The position numbers and the translations under genes were made by a program. From assembly GCF_011764485.1 (NCBI RefSeq), contig NZ_AP022848.1:4554001-4618000 (forward strand): a stretch of DNA of 64,000 bases, read 5' to 3'. Shown piece by piece: positions 1 to 8,525 of the stretch. A model generated the notes under the pieces. It ran no database searches and was not told the origin of the DNA. It saw only the letters and a program-made list of their open reading frames with translations. The DNA is from Bosea sp. ANAM02 (GTDB lineage Bacteria; Pseudomonadota; Alphaproteobacteria; Rhizobiales; Beijerinckiaceae). How positions within the stretch are numbered: the stretch's first letter is position 1; every line of letters starts with the position of its first letter.

Positions 1-770
1 GTCGCCTTCGCGACTGCGTCGCGCAGCTCGGCGTTCTTCTTGTCGAAGGCGAGGCCGAACAAGGTCTTGTTCAGGGGCTCGCCGACGAAGGCGTAGGTGT
101 TCGGCTCGTCCGCCATGAGATAGGCGACATATTCCGGCCCGAGCACGGCGGCATCGAGCCGCCCCTGCTTGAGTTCGAGCCTGGTCGCGGTCGCGCCGGC
201 CGTGCCGTTCACCGTGATCGCCGGCTTGCCGGCGCCCTTGCAGTTCTTCTCGCTCCAGGCGACGGTCACCGGCATGTAGCTCGTGGTGCGGGGCGCGCCG
301 ACGGTCTTGCCGCAGAGATCGGCATTGCTCTTCAGTTCGCCCGCCTTCGCGGCAAGGGCGAAGGGCTGCGCGCCGGTGGCGAGATAATCGACGAAGGTCA
401 GTTTCTCGCGGCGGGAGGGCAGATCGCTGATCGCGGTGCCGATCATGTCGATGCGACCGGTCGTCAGCGAGGTCATGAGTTGCTCGAAGCTCATCTCCTC
501 CCATTTCACGGAAATGCCGAGCTCTTTGGCAATCGCATTGACCAGTTCGACATTGAAGCCGGCACGCTCATTGGTCTTCGGGTCCTTGAAGGCCATCGGC
601 GGATAAGTGGTCTCGATGCCGACGACGATCTGCCCTGCGGATTTCTGCGCTGCCGGCAGCGGAATGCCGCCCTGCTGGGCAAAGGCAGGCGTCGCGGCAG
701 CGAGTGCGGACATCAGAGCGAAGGCGGCTGCCGGAAGGCAGCGTCCGGCCGGACAATGAGCGGTCATCAT
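1..770 (-). CDS. Amino-acid ABC transporter substrate-binding protein, family 3 (3' end outside window)
   Basis: Periplasmic binding protein that captures an amino acid or similar small polar solute for an ABC importer. About 256 residues are visible and the C-terminus lies beyond the window edge. Residues 1-31 form a signal peptide ending AFA|QQ. The mature part opens with the family-3 pattern VGIETTYPPMAF, then a stretch around AGFNVELVNAIAKELG, and a later TGRIDMIGTAISDLPSR segment typical of this family. A GGGGAA sequence just upstream fits a ribosome binding site for the ATG at 770; the adjacent ATG at 767 is also possible. No partner permease or ATPase is inside the window, so the ligand is not known. 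Confidence 0.88.
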   Translation of the reverse strand, partial: MMTAHCPAGRCLPAAAFALMSALAAATPAFAQQGGIPLPAAQKSAGQIVVGIETTYPPMAFKDPKTNERAGFNVELVNAIAKELGISVKWEEMSFEQLMTSLTTGRIDMIGTAISDLPSRREKLTFVDYLATGAQPFALAAKAGELKSNADLCGKTVGAPRTTSYMPVTVAWSEKNCKGAGKPAITVNGTAGATATRLELKQGRLDAAVLGPEYVAYLMADEPNTYAFVGEPLNKTLFGLAFDKKNAELRDAVAKA

Positions 771-995
771 GGTTCCCCGTTTTGCCGGCCGGCAAGCTCG
801 CGAGGCCCCCCGGAGGGGGCGTGCGGGTTCGGCAGCCGAGCGCCTTTTTGACGCTGCGCGATCTTAGCGGGCATGCCCGGGAACGGAGCGGCCACGCGCT
901 ATGATATATTTCCGGCCTCTATTCGGCGCACTTATATGCGCCGGAATCGTGCGGTCCGAGCCTACTCCGCCTGTCTGACGAGCGGAGAGCAGACC

Positions 996-1279
996 ATGAA
1001 TCCCATCGAAATCTGGGTTTTCGGCTATGCCCTGACACGCGGCTACCCCGCCCCGGAGACCGTGCCGAGCGGGCTGTGGCTGAAGGTCGGGAAGCCGGAC
1101 CAGCGCGGCCGTTTCGTGCTGCGCGCTTTCGATACCGCGGTACTGTCGGAGCTGGCGCGATCGATCGCGGCGCGAGCCAGAGCACGCTGATCGCGACGCC
1201 GGACGGCCGGGGCCTCTATCAGGTGCTGGGCTGGCAGCCATGGTCGGAGATCACCTCCGTCATCAGTCCGAGCCGCTGA
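996..1279 (+). pseudogene. Decayed GNAT-family N-acetyltransferase remnant (internal deletion plus frameshift)
   Basis: The ATG at 996 opens a 64-residue frame (MNPIEIWVFGYALTRG..., LPGLP-like region, then a stop at 1190) that looks like the N-terminus of a GNAT subfamily starting with a W-x-GYALTRG block. In a second frame, ending at 1279, the tail LIATPDGRGLYQVLGW matches the C-terminal end of the same family (ATPDGRxLYxxLGW). The central acetyl-CoA-binding part, roughly 150 residues, is absent between them. What remains is therefore an internally deleted and frameshifted gene, not a functional enzyme. Assignment to this subfamily is from memory of the family pattern. Confidence 0.5.
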
Positions 1280-1339
1280 GATTGCGGAACACGTCCATCC
1301 GCCTCGCGTTCCAAGCGGACTCAAGCAAATGGACGGGCG

Positions 1340-1783
1340 ATGCGACACAAACTGATCCACGAAGCCGACGGGCAGAAGACCTTCGCCATCATCCTCGATG
1401 CCGGCGACGAGGCCATGGGCTGCCTGAAAGCCTTCGCCCGCGACAATCGGCTGACGGCCGCGAGCTTCAAGGCCATCGGCGCCTTCGAACGCGCCGAGCT
1501 CAGCTTCTTCGACTGGTCGAAGAAGACCTATGAGCCGATCCCGGTCGATGAGCAGGTCGAGGTCGCCTCGCTGACCGGGGACATCGCCGTCGAGCCCGGC
1601 GGCGAACCCGGCGTCCATGTCCATGCCGTTCTCGGGCGCCGCGATGGCGGCGCCGTCGCGGGACATCTGAACAAGGGGGTCGTCCGCCCGACGCTGGAGA
1701 TCATCCTGACCGAGCAGCCAGCCCATCTGAAAAAGCGGCGGGATCACGAGACCGGCCTTATGCTCATCGCCTTGGAAGACTAA
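1340..1783 (+). CDS. PPC (DUF296) domain protein, putative DNA-binding
   Basis: A 147-residue protein made almost entirely of one PPC/DUF296 domain. Family features visible are the hydrophobic start with DAGDEAM, the AASFKAIGAFERAELSFFD block, and the GEPGVHVHAVLGRRDGG stretch near residues 86-103, whose histidines match the metal- or ligand-binding region of bacterial PPC proteins. In plants this domain sits in AT-hook DNA-binding proteins; bacterial single-domain versions are trimeric and of unknown job. It stands alone between a decayed acetyltransferase and a small secreted protein, so context does not suggest a pathway. Confidence 0.8.
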   Translation: MRHKLIHEADGQKTFAIILDAGDEAMGCLKAFARDNRLTAASFKAIGAFERAELSFFDWSKKTYEPIPVDEQVEVASLTGDIAVEPGGEPGVHVHAVLGRRDGGAVAGHLNKGVVRPTLEIILTEQPAHLKKRRDHETGLMLIALED

Positions 1784-1816
1784 ATCGATGGGCGATTTCG
1801 GGAAGGCAGGCACAGC

Positions 1817-2233
1817 ATGATGCGCATTCTAACCGCAGCGACGGCGGCCTTGCTGGCCATGCTGATTGCGCTGCCCGCCAGCGCCCAATTCGATGCGACT
1901 CCCGGCAATGGTCCGCTTTATCCGGGCGGTCCGCGACAGGGGCTGGGACCGCCATCTATCACCGACAATGTGCCGGACATCCGGCTGCGTTCGAGCCAGG
2001 GCGGAATTCCGGGAGCCGGGCCGCCGGTCGGAGCCGGAGCGCCCAGCCCACGCTTCTACGAACCGAGCCCGTCATCGGGACGGTCTTATCGCCGGGCGGA
2101 GCGGACGAGCGGCCTCGGGCGCCATTGCCGGACGCAGGCGCGGCAATGCACCCTGGCGCGACCGGCAGCGCTCGGAGATGATTGCGCCTGCCACACGTCC
2201 AAAGGGCGCCGGCGCGGTTTCGTTATCCGCTGA
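1817..2233 (+). CDS. Small secreted protein of unknown function
   Basis: A 138-residue frame with a clear signal peptide (residues about 1-23, ending ASA|QF) followed by a Gly/Pro/Ser-rich low-complexity segment. The last 50 residues are Arg- and Cys-containing and do not resemble the first half in composition, so a frameshift near position 2090 is possible. It begins 33 bases after the PPC gene and ends in a dispersed intergenic repeat. I do not recognise a domain. The signal peptide is the only well supported feature. Confidence 0.5.
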   Translation: MMRILTAATAALLAMLIALPASAQFDATPGNGPLYPGGPRQGLGPPSITDNVPDIRLRSSQGGIPGAGPPVGAGAPSPRFYEPSPSSGRSYRRAERTSGLGRHCRTQARQCTLARPAALGDDCACHTSKGRRRGFVIR

Positions 2234-2332
2234 AGCATTTTCGAGCGAAGCGGAGACCGGTTCGCGTGAAGAAAGTACGTTAAAATAAAGACTTAGATCA
2301 ATTCCGCGATGCGGAATTGCGGAATTGATCTA
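2232..2332. repeat. Dispersed intergenic repeat with nested inverted repeats
   Basis: Contains the block CATTTTCGAGCGAAGCGGA followed by CCGGTTCGCGTGAAGAAA, a sequence I recall as a common dispersed repeat in Hyphomicrobiales genomes. It runs into a perfect 14-base inverted repeat (2294-2307 with 2319-2332, 11-base loop), and an alternative 7-base stem pairs 2301-2307 with 2311-2317. The hairpin could end transcription of the preceding gene, but there is no T-run. Only one copy is in this window, so the dispersed nature rests on memory. Confidence 0.55.
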
Positions 2333-2361
2333 GCCCCCGACGAGGCGACAGATACCCGATC

Positions 2362-2676
2362 ATGCAGCCGCTCTCGCCCAGGCAGGAATTGCGCCGCGCC
2401 TTCAAGCATATCGAGCGTGAATTGCCACCCCGGCTGGCCAGGAGCCTGCGCTGGCTGCGACATCCCGATTCCCGGCTGATCCGCATCCCCGCCGGCATCG
2501 CCCTGATCGCAGGTGGAATCTTCTCGTTCCTGCCCGTGCTCGGCGCCTGGATGCTGCCGCTCGGTCTGCTCCTGCTCGCCGCCGATATTCCGATCCTGCA
2601 ACGACCGATGGCGCGCTTTGCCCTGTGGTGCCTGCGCCTGCTCGATCGCTTTGGTTCGCGTCGCAGGCGCGACTGA
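2362..2676 (+). CDS. Small inner-membrane protein, unknown function
   Basis: A 104-residue protein. A basic N-terminal region (about residues 1-40) precedes two closely spaced hydrophobic segments (about 42-60 and 62-78, with GGIFSFLPVLGAWMLPLGLLLLAADIP split by a short turn), then a Trp/Arg-rich tail ending RRRRD. This pattern, with G-x-FxFLPxLGxWMLPLGLL and a DIP motif, recurs in a conserved alphaproteobacterial family without a known role. Basic residues at both ends suggest a hairpin with both termini in the cytoplasm. Confidence 0.65.
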   Translation: MQPLSPRQELRRAFKHIERELPPRLARSLRWLRHPDSRLIRIPAGIALIAGGIFSFLPVLGAWMLPLGLLLLAADIPILQRPMARFALWCLRLLDRFGSRRRRD

Positions 2677-2684
2677 CAGCCCCG

Positions 2685-2912
2685 TCAGACGATCAGCTCC
2701 GCGAGAGGCAGGCGTGCTCGCGGCACCCCGGCGCCAGGCGGAACATGGCCCAGCCGGAAGACATTGACGAGCCTGCGTCCGGCCGGCAGCGGATGGCGCT
2801 GAACGAGGGCGGCGTTGCTGATCGGCCAGTCGGCGAGCACCGAGACCGGACAGGCGCCAAGACCCAGCGCCGCGATCGCGAGCCAGGCGCGGTAGAAGGC
2901 GCGCCCGGTCTC
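2685..2912 (-). pseudogene. C-terminal remnant of a nitroreductase-family gene
   Basis: Read leftward from 2912, the frame gives 75 residues starting ETGRAFYRAWLAIAALGLG and ending LPLAELIV before a TGA at 2685. The order of an ACPVSVLADWP block and then RRLVNVFRLGHVPP matches the C-terminal end of nitroreductase-like flavin enzymes. Upstream of 2912 the frame runs into non-homologous, repeat-like DNA with no start codon and no FMN-binding N-terminal half. This looks like the surviving end of a gene removed by a deletion. Confidence 0.5.
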
Positions 2913-3039
2913 TAGGGGCCCTCTCCCTCGGGCCCGGCGCCGATCCGACGCAGGTGCTGCTCGCAGCTTCCCTGGGCGGGACGAGTGGGGCTAAGGCGGC
3001 TCCGACTACCGAACCGAAGAAGCCGTAACGCCTCAGCCA

Positions 3040-3090
3040 GTCATCCCGGCCGGAGCGAAGCGAAGAGCCGGGATGACGGCGCGGTTCCCC
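3040..3090. repeat. Short palindromic intergenic repeat (GTCATCCCGG ... CCGGGATGAC)
   Basis: Perfect 10-base inverted ends at 3040-3049 and 3068-3077 enclose an 18-base loop with GGAGCGAAGCGAAGAG. The same ends occur at 63861-63956, and the right end with its GGCGCGGTTCC flank recurs at 40403-40422. It sits just past the stop of the leftward ABC operon, where the hairpin may act as a transcript end. Confidence 0.7.
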
Positions 3091-3125
3091 GTAAAATCAG
3101 TTGGCCGTGGCGTGTAGCGCGCTGC

Positions 3126-3941
3126 TCAGCTCTCGCTCTTCCCGAAGAGCTGCGACACCGCCAGCAGCAGCGACGTGATCACGATCATGAGCGTCGAGAT
3201 CGCGGCGATGGTCGGATCGATCTGGTCGCGCAGCGCCAGGAACATCATGCGTGTCAGCGTCGCATTGTCGCCGCCGGAGACGAAGAGCGCGATCACGACC
3301 TCGTCGAAGGAGGTCAGGAAGGACAGGATCGCCGAGGTGACGAGGGCGAAGCCGATCTGCGGCGCCGTCACCTGTAGGAAGGCCTGGGTCCGCGTCGCGC
3401 CGAGGCTGCGCGCCACCCGCTCCTGGTCGAGATCGAAGCTCTTCAGGGCCGAACCGACGATCAACATGACGATCGGAACGGCCAGCATCGTATGCGCCAG
3501 CACGATGCCGACGAACGAGTTCACCATCTTGAGCTGCACATAGGCGTAGAACAGCGCGATGCCGACGAGGATGACCGGCACGATCGTCGGCGTCAGCAGG
3601 GCGAGGATCGCGAGCCCGGCGAAGCGCAGGCGCCCGGCATGCAGGCCGTAGGCCGCGAGCGTGCCCATCGGCGTCGCCAAGAGCGCCGTGCAGAAGCCCG
3701 CCTTGAAAGAGGTCGCGGTCGCAGCCATCCAGCTCGACGAGGAAAAATAGGCCTCGTACCAGCGCAGCGACCATTCCCGCGGCGGGAACTCCAGATATTG
3801 CGACTGGGAGAAGGACATCGGGATGACGATCAGCGTCGGGATCGCCAGGAAGGCCAGCACCAGCACGCCGAGCGCATAGAGCCAGAGCCGCGCGCCGTGG
3901 CTGATCTGGGTGTCGCTCGCGGGGCGATCGAGCCAGCCCAT
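3126..3941 (-). CDS. ABC transporter permease (PotC-like, polyamine/opine type)
   Basis: Inner-membrane subunit of the importer encoded by this four-gene operon. The 271-residue product has about six membrane segments, and an EAA loop around ARSLGATRTQAFLQV, the site that contacts the ATPase. The start at 3941 (MGWLDRP) lies one base past the stop of the preceding permease; a longer frame to 4028 would overlap that gene by 29 non-conserved residues and is rejected. Last gene of the operon; a palindromic repeat follows. Substrate is probably a polyamine, amine or opine-like cation, inferred from family and neighbours. Confidence 0.9.
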   Translation of the reverse strand: MGWLDRPASDTQISHGARLWLYALGVLVLAFLAIPTLIVIPMSFSQSQYLEFPPREWSLRWYEAYFSSSSWMAATATSFKAGFCTALLATPMGTLAAYGLHAGRLRFAGLAILALLTPTIVPVILVGIALFYAYVQLKMVNSFVGIVLAHTMLAVPIVMLIVGSALKSFDLDQERVARSLGATRTQAFLQVTAPQIGFALVTSAILSFLTSFDEVVIALFVSGGDNATLTRMMFLALRDQIDPTIAAISTLMIVITSLLLAVSQLFGKSES

Positions 3942-3942
3942 C

Positions 3943-4857
3943 TCAGTGCCCTGCCCCGAACAGGCCGGCGCCGCGCGACAAGCGCGCCGCCAGCACGAGC
4001 ACGACCAGCGTGATCGCCAGCAGCACAACGCCGAGCGCGCTCGCCGCCCCCCAGTTGAAGAACAGTTCGATATCGTTGGCGATACGGTTCGAGACCATCG
4101 TCACCTTGCCGCCGCCGAGCATGGCCGGCGTCACGTAGAAGCCGAGGCAGAGCACGAAGACGAGCGCGGCCCCGGCCGCGAGCCCGGGCAGCGAGAGCGG
4201 GAAGAAAACGGTCCAGAAGCCGTGGACCGGCGTCGAGCCGAGGCTGGCGGCAGCGCGCAGCAGGTTGCGGTCGATCGCGCGCATCGCGCCGTAGAGCGGC
4301 AGCACCATGAAGGGCAGCATGATATGGACCATGCCGATCAGCGTGCCACCCATGTTGTGGACGAGCTGCAAGGGCTCGCTCCACAGGCCGAGCTTCATGC
4401 CCCAGGTGTTGATGAGCCCGCTGCGCTGGAGCAGCACGAGCCAGGCATAGGTGCGCACCAGCAGCGAGGTCCAGAACGGCAGCAGTACTGCGATCATGCA
4501 GAGATTGGCGGCCCGACGCGGCAGTTGCGACAGGAAATAGGCCAGGGGATAGCCGAGCAGGATGCAGATCAGCGTGGTGACGAAGCTGATCTCGAAGGTG
4601 GTGCGGAAGGTCCGGCCATAGGAGGGCTCGGCCAGCATGCGCCGGTAATGCTCGAGACTCAGCGCGCCGCTGTCGTCGAGGAAGGACAGGCCGAAGAGCC
4701 AGCCCAGCGGTACGAGCATGGTGACGGTGACGAGCAGGAGCGCCGGCACCGCGAGGCCAGCCAGCCCCATGCGCTCGCGCCACTGGTCGCGCCGCAGGCC
4801 CGAGGCATGGTCGTCGCCAGCCGTGCCGGCGGCATCGAAGGCGCTCGCGGCCGTCAC
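3943..4857 (-). CDS. ABC transporter permease (PotB-like)
   Basis: A 304-residue integral membrane protein, partner of the PotC-like permease downstream. It has a cytoplasmic N-terminus of about 30 residues, then six predicted membrane segments, with the EAA-type loop AAASLGSTPVHGFWTVFFPLSLPG. I chose the GTG at 4857 because it overlaps the ATPase stop in a GTGA arrangement, typical of translational coupling. The longer frame back to 5127 is only a shadow of the ATPase gene. Confidence 0.9.
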   Translation of the reverse strand: MTAASAFDAAGTAGDDHASGLRRDQWRERMGLAGLAVPALLLVTVTMLVPLGWLFGLSFLDDSGALSLEHYRRMLAEPSYGRTFRTTFEISFVTTLICILLGYPLAYFLSQLPRRAANLCMIAVLLPFWTSLLVRTYAWLVLLQRSGLINTWGMKLGLWSEPLQLVHNMGGTLIGMVHIMLPFMVLPLYGAMRAIDRNLLRAAASLGSTPVHGFWTVFFPLSLPGLAAGAALVFVLCLGFYVTPAMLGGGKVTMVSNRIANDIELFFNWGAASALGVVLLAITLVVLVLAARLSRGAGLFGAGH

Positions 4858-5993
4858 GGCGCGCCTCGCGCCTCGTCGGGCAGCAGCACGGTATCGGAGA
4901 CCGCGATTCCGATGCGGACGGGCGTACCCGGTGCAGGCGGCGGACCCTCGCCACCGCGCGTCGTCAGGCGCAATGCCACCGGGCTGCCGCCGTTCAAGAC
5001 AGCCTGAAGGAGCAGCGTGTCGCCCTGATAGACCGCGCCGGTGACGCGGCCGTCGAAGCAGTTCATGTCCTCGCCCTCGCCCGGCCCGAGCAGATGCAGG
5101 CGCTCCGGCCGCAGCACCATCGTGCAATGCCCCTGCCGGGTCGGCAGGTTGCCGGCACGGATGATAGAACCCGCCGCGCGGGCGACACCATCGGCCACAG
5201 CGACGTCGAGGAAGGAGGATTCGCCGATGAACTCGGCGACGAAGCGGCTGCCGGGATCGTCATAGATCGCGCGCGGCGTGTCGATCCGGGCGATGCGGCC
5301 GCGATCGAGGATGGCGACGCGGTCCGACATGGTCAGCGCCTCGCGCTGGTCATGCGTGACATAGACGGTGGTCGTGCCGAGACGCTCATGGAGCTGGCGC
5401 AACTCGATCTGCATGCGTTCGCGCAACTGCTTGTCGAGCGCCGAAAGCGGCTCGTCCATCAGGATGATGCGCGGCTCGAAGACGATGGCGCGTGCGAGCG
5501 CGACGCGCTGGCGCTGGCCGCCGGAGAGCTGATCGATGCGGCGCCCGCCGAAGCCGCCGAGCTGGAACATCTCCAGGGCCGCCTCGACGCGGCGAGCCAC
5601 CTCGGCCGCCGGCACGCGCCGCAGCCGCAGGGGAAAGCCGACATTGCGAGCGACATCCATATGCGGGAACAGCGCGTAATTCTGGAAGACCATGCCGATC
5701 TCGCGCTTGTGCGGCGCGAGGCGGACGACCTCGCGCTCGCCGAAGCGGATCGAGCCCTTGTCGGGCCGCAGGAAGCCGGCGATCGCCATCAAGAGCGTCG
5801 TCTTGCCCGAGCCGGAGGGACCGAGCAGGGTCAGGAATTCGCCCGGCCGGACGTCGAGATCGATCTCGTCCAGCACCGGCACAGCGCCATAGGCCTTGCT
5901 CAGCCGCCGGACCGCGATGCCTAGGGCCGTAGCGGAACCCGGCCCGGCAGCGGCCGCAGCGTGCGGCCGCTCGTGATCGCCGGCCTGCCTCAT
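4854..5993 (-). CDS. ABC transporter ATPase (PotA-like)
   Basis: Energy-coupling subunit, 379 residues. Walker A GPSGSGKTT is at residues 58-66, the Q-loop near MVFQNYALFPH (101-111), the signature LSGGQ at 156-160, and Walker B ILMDEP at 177-182 with a following D-loop and H-loop (VTHDQ). The C-terminal third is a TOBE-type regulatory domain (WxLRPE-like motif VLRPERLHLL). Its ATG overlaps the binding-protein stop in ATGA form and its stop overlaps the PotB-like start, so all four genes form one transcript. Confidence 0.93.
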   Translation of the reverse strand: MRQAGDHERPHAAAAAGPGSATALGIAVRRLSKAYGAVPVLDEIDLDVRPGEFLTLLGPSGSGKTTLLMAIAGFLRPDKGSIRFGEREVVRLAPHKREIGMVFQNYALFPHMDVARNVGFPLRLRRVPAAEVARRVEAALEMFQLGGFGGRRIDQLSGGQRQRVALARAIVFEPRIILMDEPLSALDKQLRERMQIELRQLHERLGTTTVYVTHDQREALTMSDRVAILDRGRIARIDTPRAIYDDPGSRFVAEFIGESSFLDVAVADGVARAAGSIIRAGNLPTRQGHCTMVLRPERLHLLGPGEGEDMNCFDGRVTGAVYQGDTLLLQAVLNGGSPVALRLTTRGGEGPPPAPGTPVRIGIAVSDTVLLPDEARGAP

Positions 5994-7051
5994 TCGGTCA
6001 GCATGTTCTGGTAGGCGGAGGAGGCCTGGGCTTCGAACTTGATGTACCAGGCGAGGTCGACCGGCAATTGCCTTGCGGCGTTGTCGGGATGGGACGGCAG
6101 GGTCTTGGCATAAGCCGCGTCGATCGCGCCGCCCTCATAGGCCTTCTTGTTGGTCGGGCCGTAGGTGATGCATTTCGTGAACTCGGCCTGGTATTGCGGC
6201 TTGCTGATCTCGGCGAGGAACTTCATCGCCAGATCCTTGTTCGGCGCGCCCTTGGCGATCGCGAAGCAATCATAGTCGAGCAGGCCCTGATTGAAGGTAT
6301 AGGCGACCTTGGCGCCATCCTTGGCGGCGACGTCGAAGCGGCCGTTCCAGCCGGTGATCATGTCGACCTCGCCGTCCTTCATGAGCTGGGCATGCTGCGC
6401 GCCCGAGCTCCACCAGACCGCGATATGCGGCTTCAATTCGCGGATCTTCTTGATCGCTCGCTCGATGCCGCCGGGCTGGGAGAGGACCTCATAGACCTTG
6501 TTTGCCGGGACACCATCCGCCATCAGCGCCGGCTCGAGCGCGCCGGCTACCCCCTTGCGATAGGAGCGCTTGCCGGGGAACTTCTTGACGTCCCAGAAAT
6601 CGGCCCAGCTCTGCGGCCCGTTCTGGCCGTAGGTCTTGGTGTTCCATGCCAGCACGGTCGAGAACACGTCGCCGCCGACGCAATAGTCCTGCGCCGCGCC
6701 GGGCAGGAAATTCGAGGTGTCGATGACCTTGTAGTCGAGCTTCTCGAGGATGCCCTCGGCGCCGGCGCGGGCGGCGCTGCCGGAGCCGCTGGCGACCACG
6801 TCCCAGGTCACGGCGCCAGCCTTCACCTTGAGGCGCAGGTCCGCGATGCTGGTATAGGTCTCCTCCTTGATCTTGATACCCAGCGCCTTGGCGGCGGGCT
6901 GGAAGAGCGCCTTGCTCTGGCCGTCCTGATAGGAGCCGCCGAAGGAGACGACGGTCAGTTCCTGCGCCCAGGCGGGCGCAGCGCTCAACAGGCCCAGGCC
7001 CATGACGAGGGCAAGGGCCGTTCTCGTCGGCATGATCGGCTGGCGCGGCAT
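5990..7051 (-). CDS. Extracellular solute-binding protein (PotD/spermidine-putrescine type)
   Basis: A 353-residue periplasmic receptor, the first gene of the importer operon. Residues 1-29 are a signal peptide ending AWA|QE. The mature protein starts LTVVSFGGSYQDGQ, the usual opening of the PotD/opine-binding group, and has VTWDVV, DVFSTVLAWNTK and PQSWADFWDVKKFPGKR blocks. The ATG at 7051 follows a GGGAGA ribosome binding site; the longer frame to 7474 runs through the intergenic control region and is not used. A candidate MocR operator lies about 100 bases upstream. The ligand is probably an amine or amino-sugar compound but is not shown. Confidence 0.9.
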   Translation of the reverse strand: MPRQPIMPTRTALALVMGLGLLSAAPAWAQELTVVSFGGSYQDGQSKALFQPAAKALGIKIKEETYTSIADLRLKVKAGAVTWDVVASGSGSAARAGAEGILEKLDYKVIDTSNFLPGAAQDYCVGGDVFSTVLAWNTKTYGQNGPQSWADFWDVKKFPGKRSYRKGVAGALEPALMADGVPANKVYEVLSQPGGIERAIKKIRELKPHIAVWWSSGAQHAQLMKDGEVDMITGWNGRFDVAAKDGAKVAYTFNQGLLDYDCFAIAKGAPNKDLAMKFLAEISKPQYQAEFTKCITYGPTNKKAYEGGAIDAAYAKTLPSHPDNAARQLPVDLAWYIKFEAQASSAYQNMLTE

Positions 7052-7152
7052 GTGTCTGTTCTCCCGTTTGAACGATGCGTTCCCCATGGACGGGCGCGCG
7101 GTTGACCGGTCAGCGGCGTCCGCACATCTCGCCTTATGCAGGGTCCGGCGAA

Positions 7153-7180
7153 ATTGGTCTGGCCATAAGGTCCACTCTGA
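7153..7180 (-). promoter_or_regulatory. Candidate MocR operator ahead of the importer operon
   Basis: A 28-base motif that is 21/28 identical to the motif at 11195-11222 between mocR and the enolase-family gene. Both hold two GGYC-type half sites (GGTCT/GGCCT and AAGGTCCA) spaced 13 bases apart, followed by a TCT-x-A end. It lies about 100 bases before the importer start, between two co-directional genes, which suggests a separate promoter controlled by the same regulator. Confidence 0.6.
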
Positions 7181-7206
7181 GAATTCGGGGCGACCAATCC
7201 GATGAG

Positions 7207-8505
7207 TTAGCGCGCCAACCGGTCGCGCCAGCTGTAGTAGAGGACGGACGGCGCAAGGAACCAGGGATTGCCGGAGTAGAAGGGTCGCGTCTGGAAGGGC
7301 AGGCCGTCGAAAGCGGTCTTGCCTTCCGCAAGGCCAAGCACCTGCTGACCCAGCCGCATGCCAAGATAGCTCGCCATGCCGACGCCGGAGCCGCAATAGC
7401 CCATGGCGTAATACATGCCGTCGTGACGGCCGATATGCATCAACTCGTCGAAGCTGTAGGCGACGAGGCCGCACCAGGAATGGCTGATCTTGCGGTTGGC
7501 CAGTTCCGGGAAAATCCGGCTCATCGCGGCATGGAGCAGCGGCCCGCTACGGCGCGGATCGGTCTCGCTCAGCGAGACGCGGCCACCGAACAGGATGCGG
7601 CGACGGTCCGGCGAGGCGCGGTAGTAATAGACCACCTTGCGGGTGTCGCTGACGATGCGGTTCTTCGGGATCAGCCTGTCGACCAGCGCCGGCTCCAGCG
7701 CCTCGGTCGCGATGACATAGCTGCCGATCGGGATGACGCGGCGGCGCAGCCAGCCGGTCAGAGGGCCGGTATAGCCGTTGGTGGCGATGACGACGTCGCG
7801 GGTGCGGATCGTGCCGCGCGGCGTCTGGACAAGGAAATCCTGCCCGATGCGCTCGATGCCGGTCGCCGGGCAATGCGGCACGAGTTCCGCGCCGGCCGCG
7901 ACGACGCGCTGCAACAGGCCCTGATGGTAGCGGGCCGGATTGATCGAGGCATGGCTCTCGTAGACGACGCCGCCATGGTAGAGATCCGAGCCGATCTCCG
8001 TGCGCTGCTCGGCGCGCGGCACGACATGGCAGGCGACCTCCAGCCCCTTCGGCTGGGTGCCGACGCTGCGGGCCAGTTCCTCGTATCTGCCGGGCGCATG
8101 CGCCGCATGGAAGCGGCCGACGACGCCGAAATCGCAATCGATCTGCTCGTCGTGGACGAAATCGCCGATATAGCGAAGGGAGTTCCGGCCCTCCTGCATG
8201 ATCGCGAAGGCGCGCTCCCGGCCATGGCGGCGGGCGAGTTCGTCGAAGCCTGGCTTCACGCTGGTCGATATCTGGCCGCCATTGCGTGTGCTGCAGCCGA
8301 AACCCGCCGCCTCGGCATCGAGGACGACCGTATGGCGCCCGCCGCGCGCCGTCTGGAGCGCGGCCTGCAGGCCGGTATAGCCGGAGCCGACGACGACCAC
8401 CTCGGCCTGCCGTGGCGGCTCGCTGCGCGGCAGGTCAGGCCGGGGCACCGCGTCCCACCAATAGGGCGCGGCCTTGAAATCACTGGCGAACAGATCGCTC
8501 GACAT
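7207..8505 (-). CDS. FAD-dependent amine oxidoreductase (DAO family, PuuB-like)
   Basis: Probably oxidises an amine or secondary amine to an aldehyde or imine with FAD, like gamma-glutamylputrescine oxidase. The 432-residue product has the FAD dinucleotide fold GSGYTG at about 40-45 and the subfamily signature GFGCSTRNGGQ at 68-78. Near the C-terminus GYCGSGVGMASYLG closes the FAD site. It starts at ATG 8505, 20 bases after the aldehyde dehydrogenase stop, so the two probably act in sequence: oxidase makes the aldehyde, dehydrogenase makes the acid. The actual amine is unknown. Confidence 0.88.
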   Translation of the reverse strand: MSSDLFASDFKAAPYWWDAVPRPDLPRSEPPRQAEVVVVGSGYTGLQAALQTARGGRHTVVLDAEAAGFGCSTRNGGQISTSVKPGFDELARRHGRERAFAIMQEGRNSLRYIGDFVHDEQIDCDFGVVGRFHAAHAPGRYEELARSVGTQPKGLEVACHVVPRAEQRTEIGSDLYHGGVVYESHASINPARYHQGLLQRVVAAGAELVPHCPATGIERIGQDFLVQTPRGTIRTRDVVIATNGYTGPLTGWLRRRVIPIGSYVIATEALEPALVDRLIPKNRIVSDTRKVVYYYRASPDRRRILFGGRVSLSETDPRRSGPLLHAAMSRIFPELANRKISHSWCGLVAYSFDELMHIGRHDGMYYAMGYCGSGVGMASYLGMRLGQQVLGLAEGKTAFDGLPFQTRPFYSGNPWFLAPSVLYYSWRDRLAR

Positions 8506-8525
8506 CGTCTCAATCTTCCCCCGGA

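Noticed and set aside
5094..5924. 276-residue plus-strand frame opposite the PotA-like ATPase
   Set aside because: Antisense shadow of a clear ATPase with intact Walker motifs.
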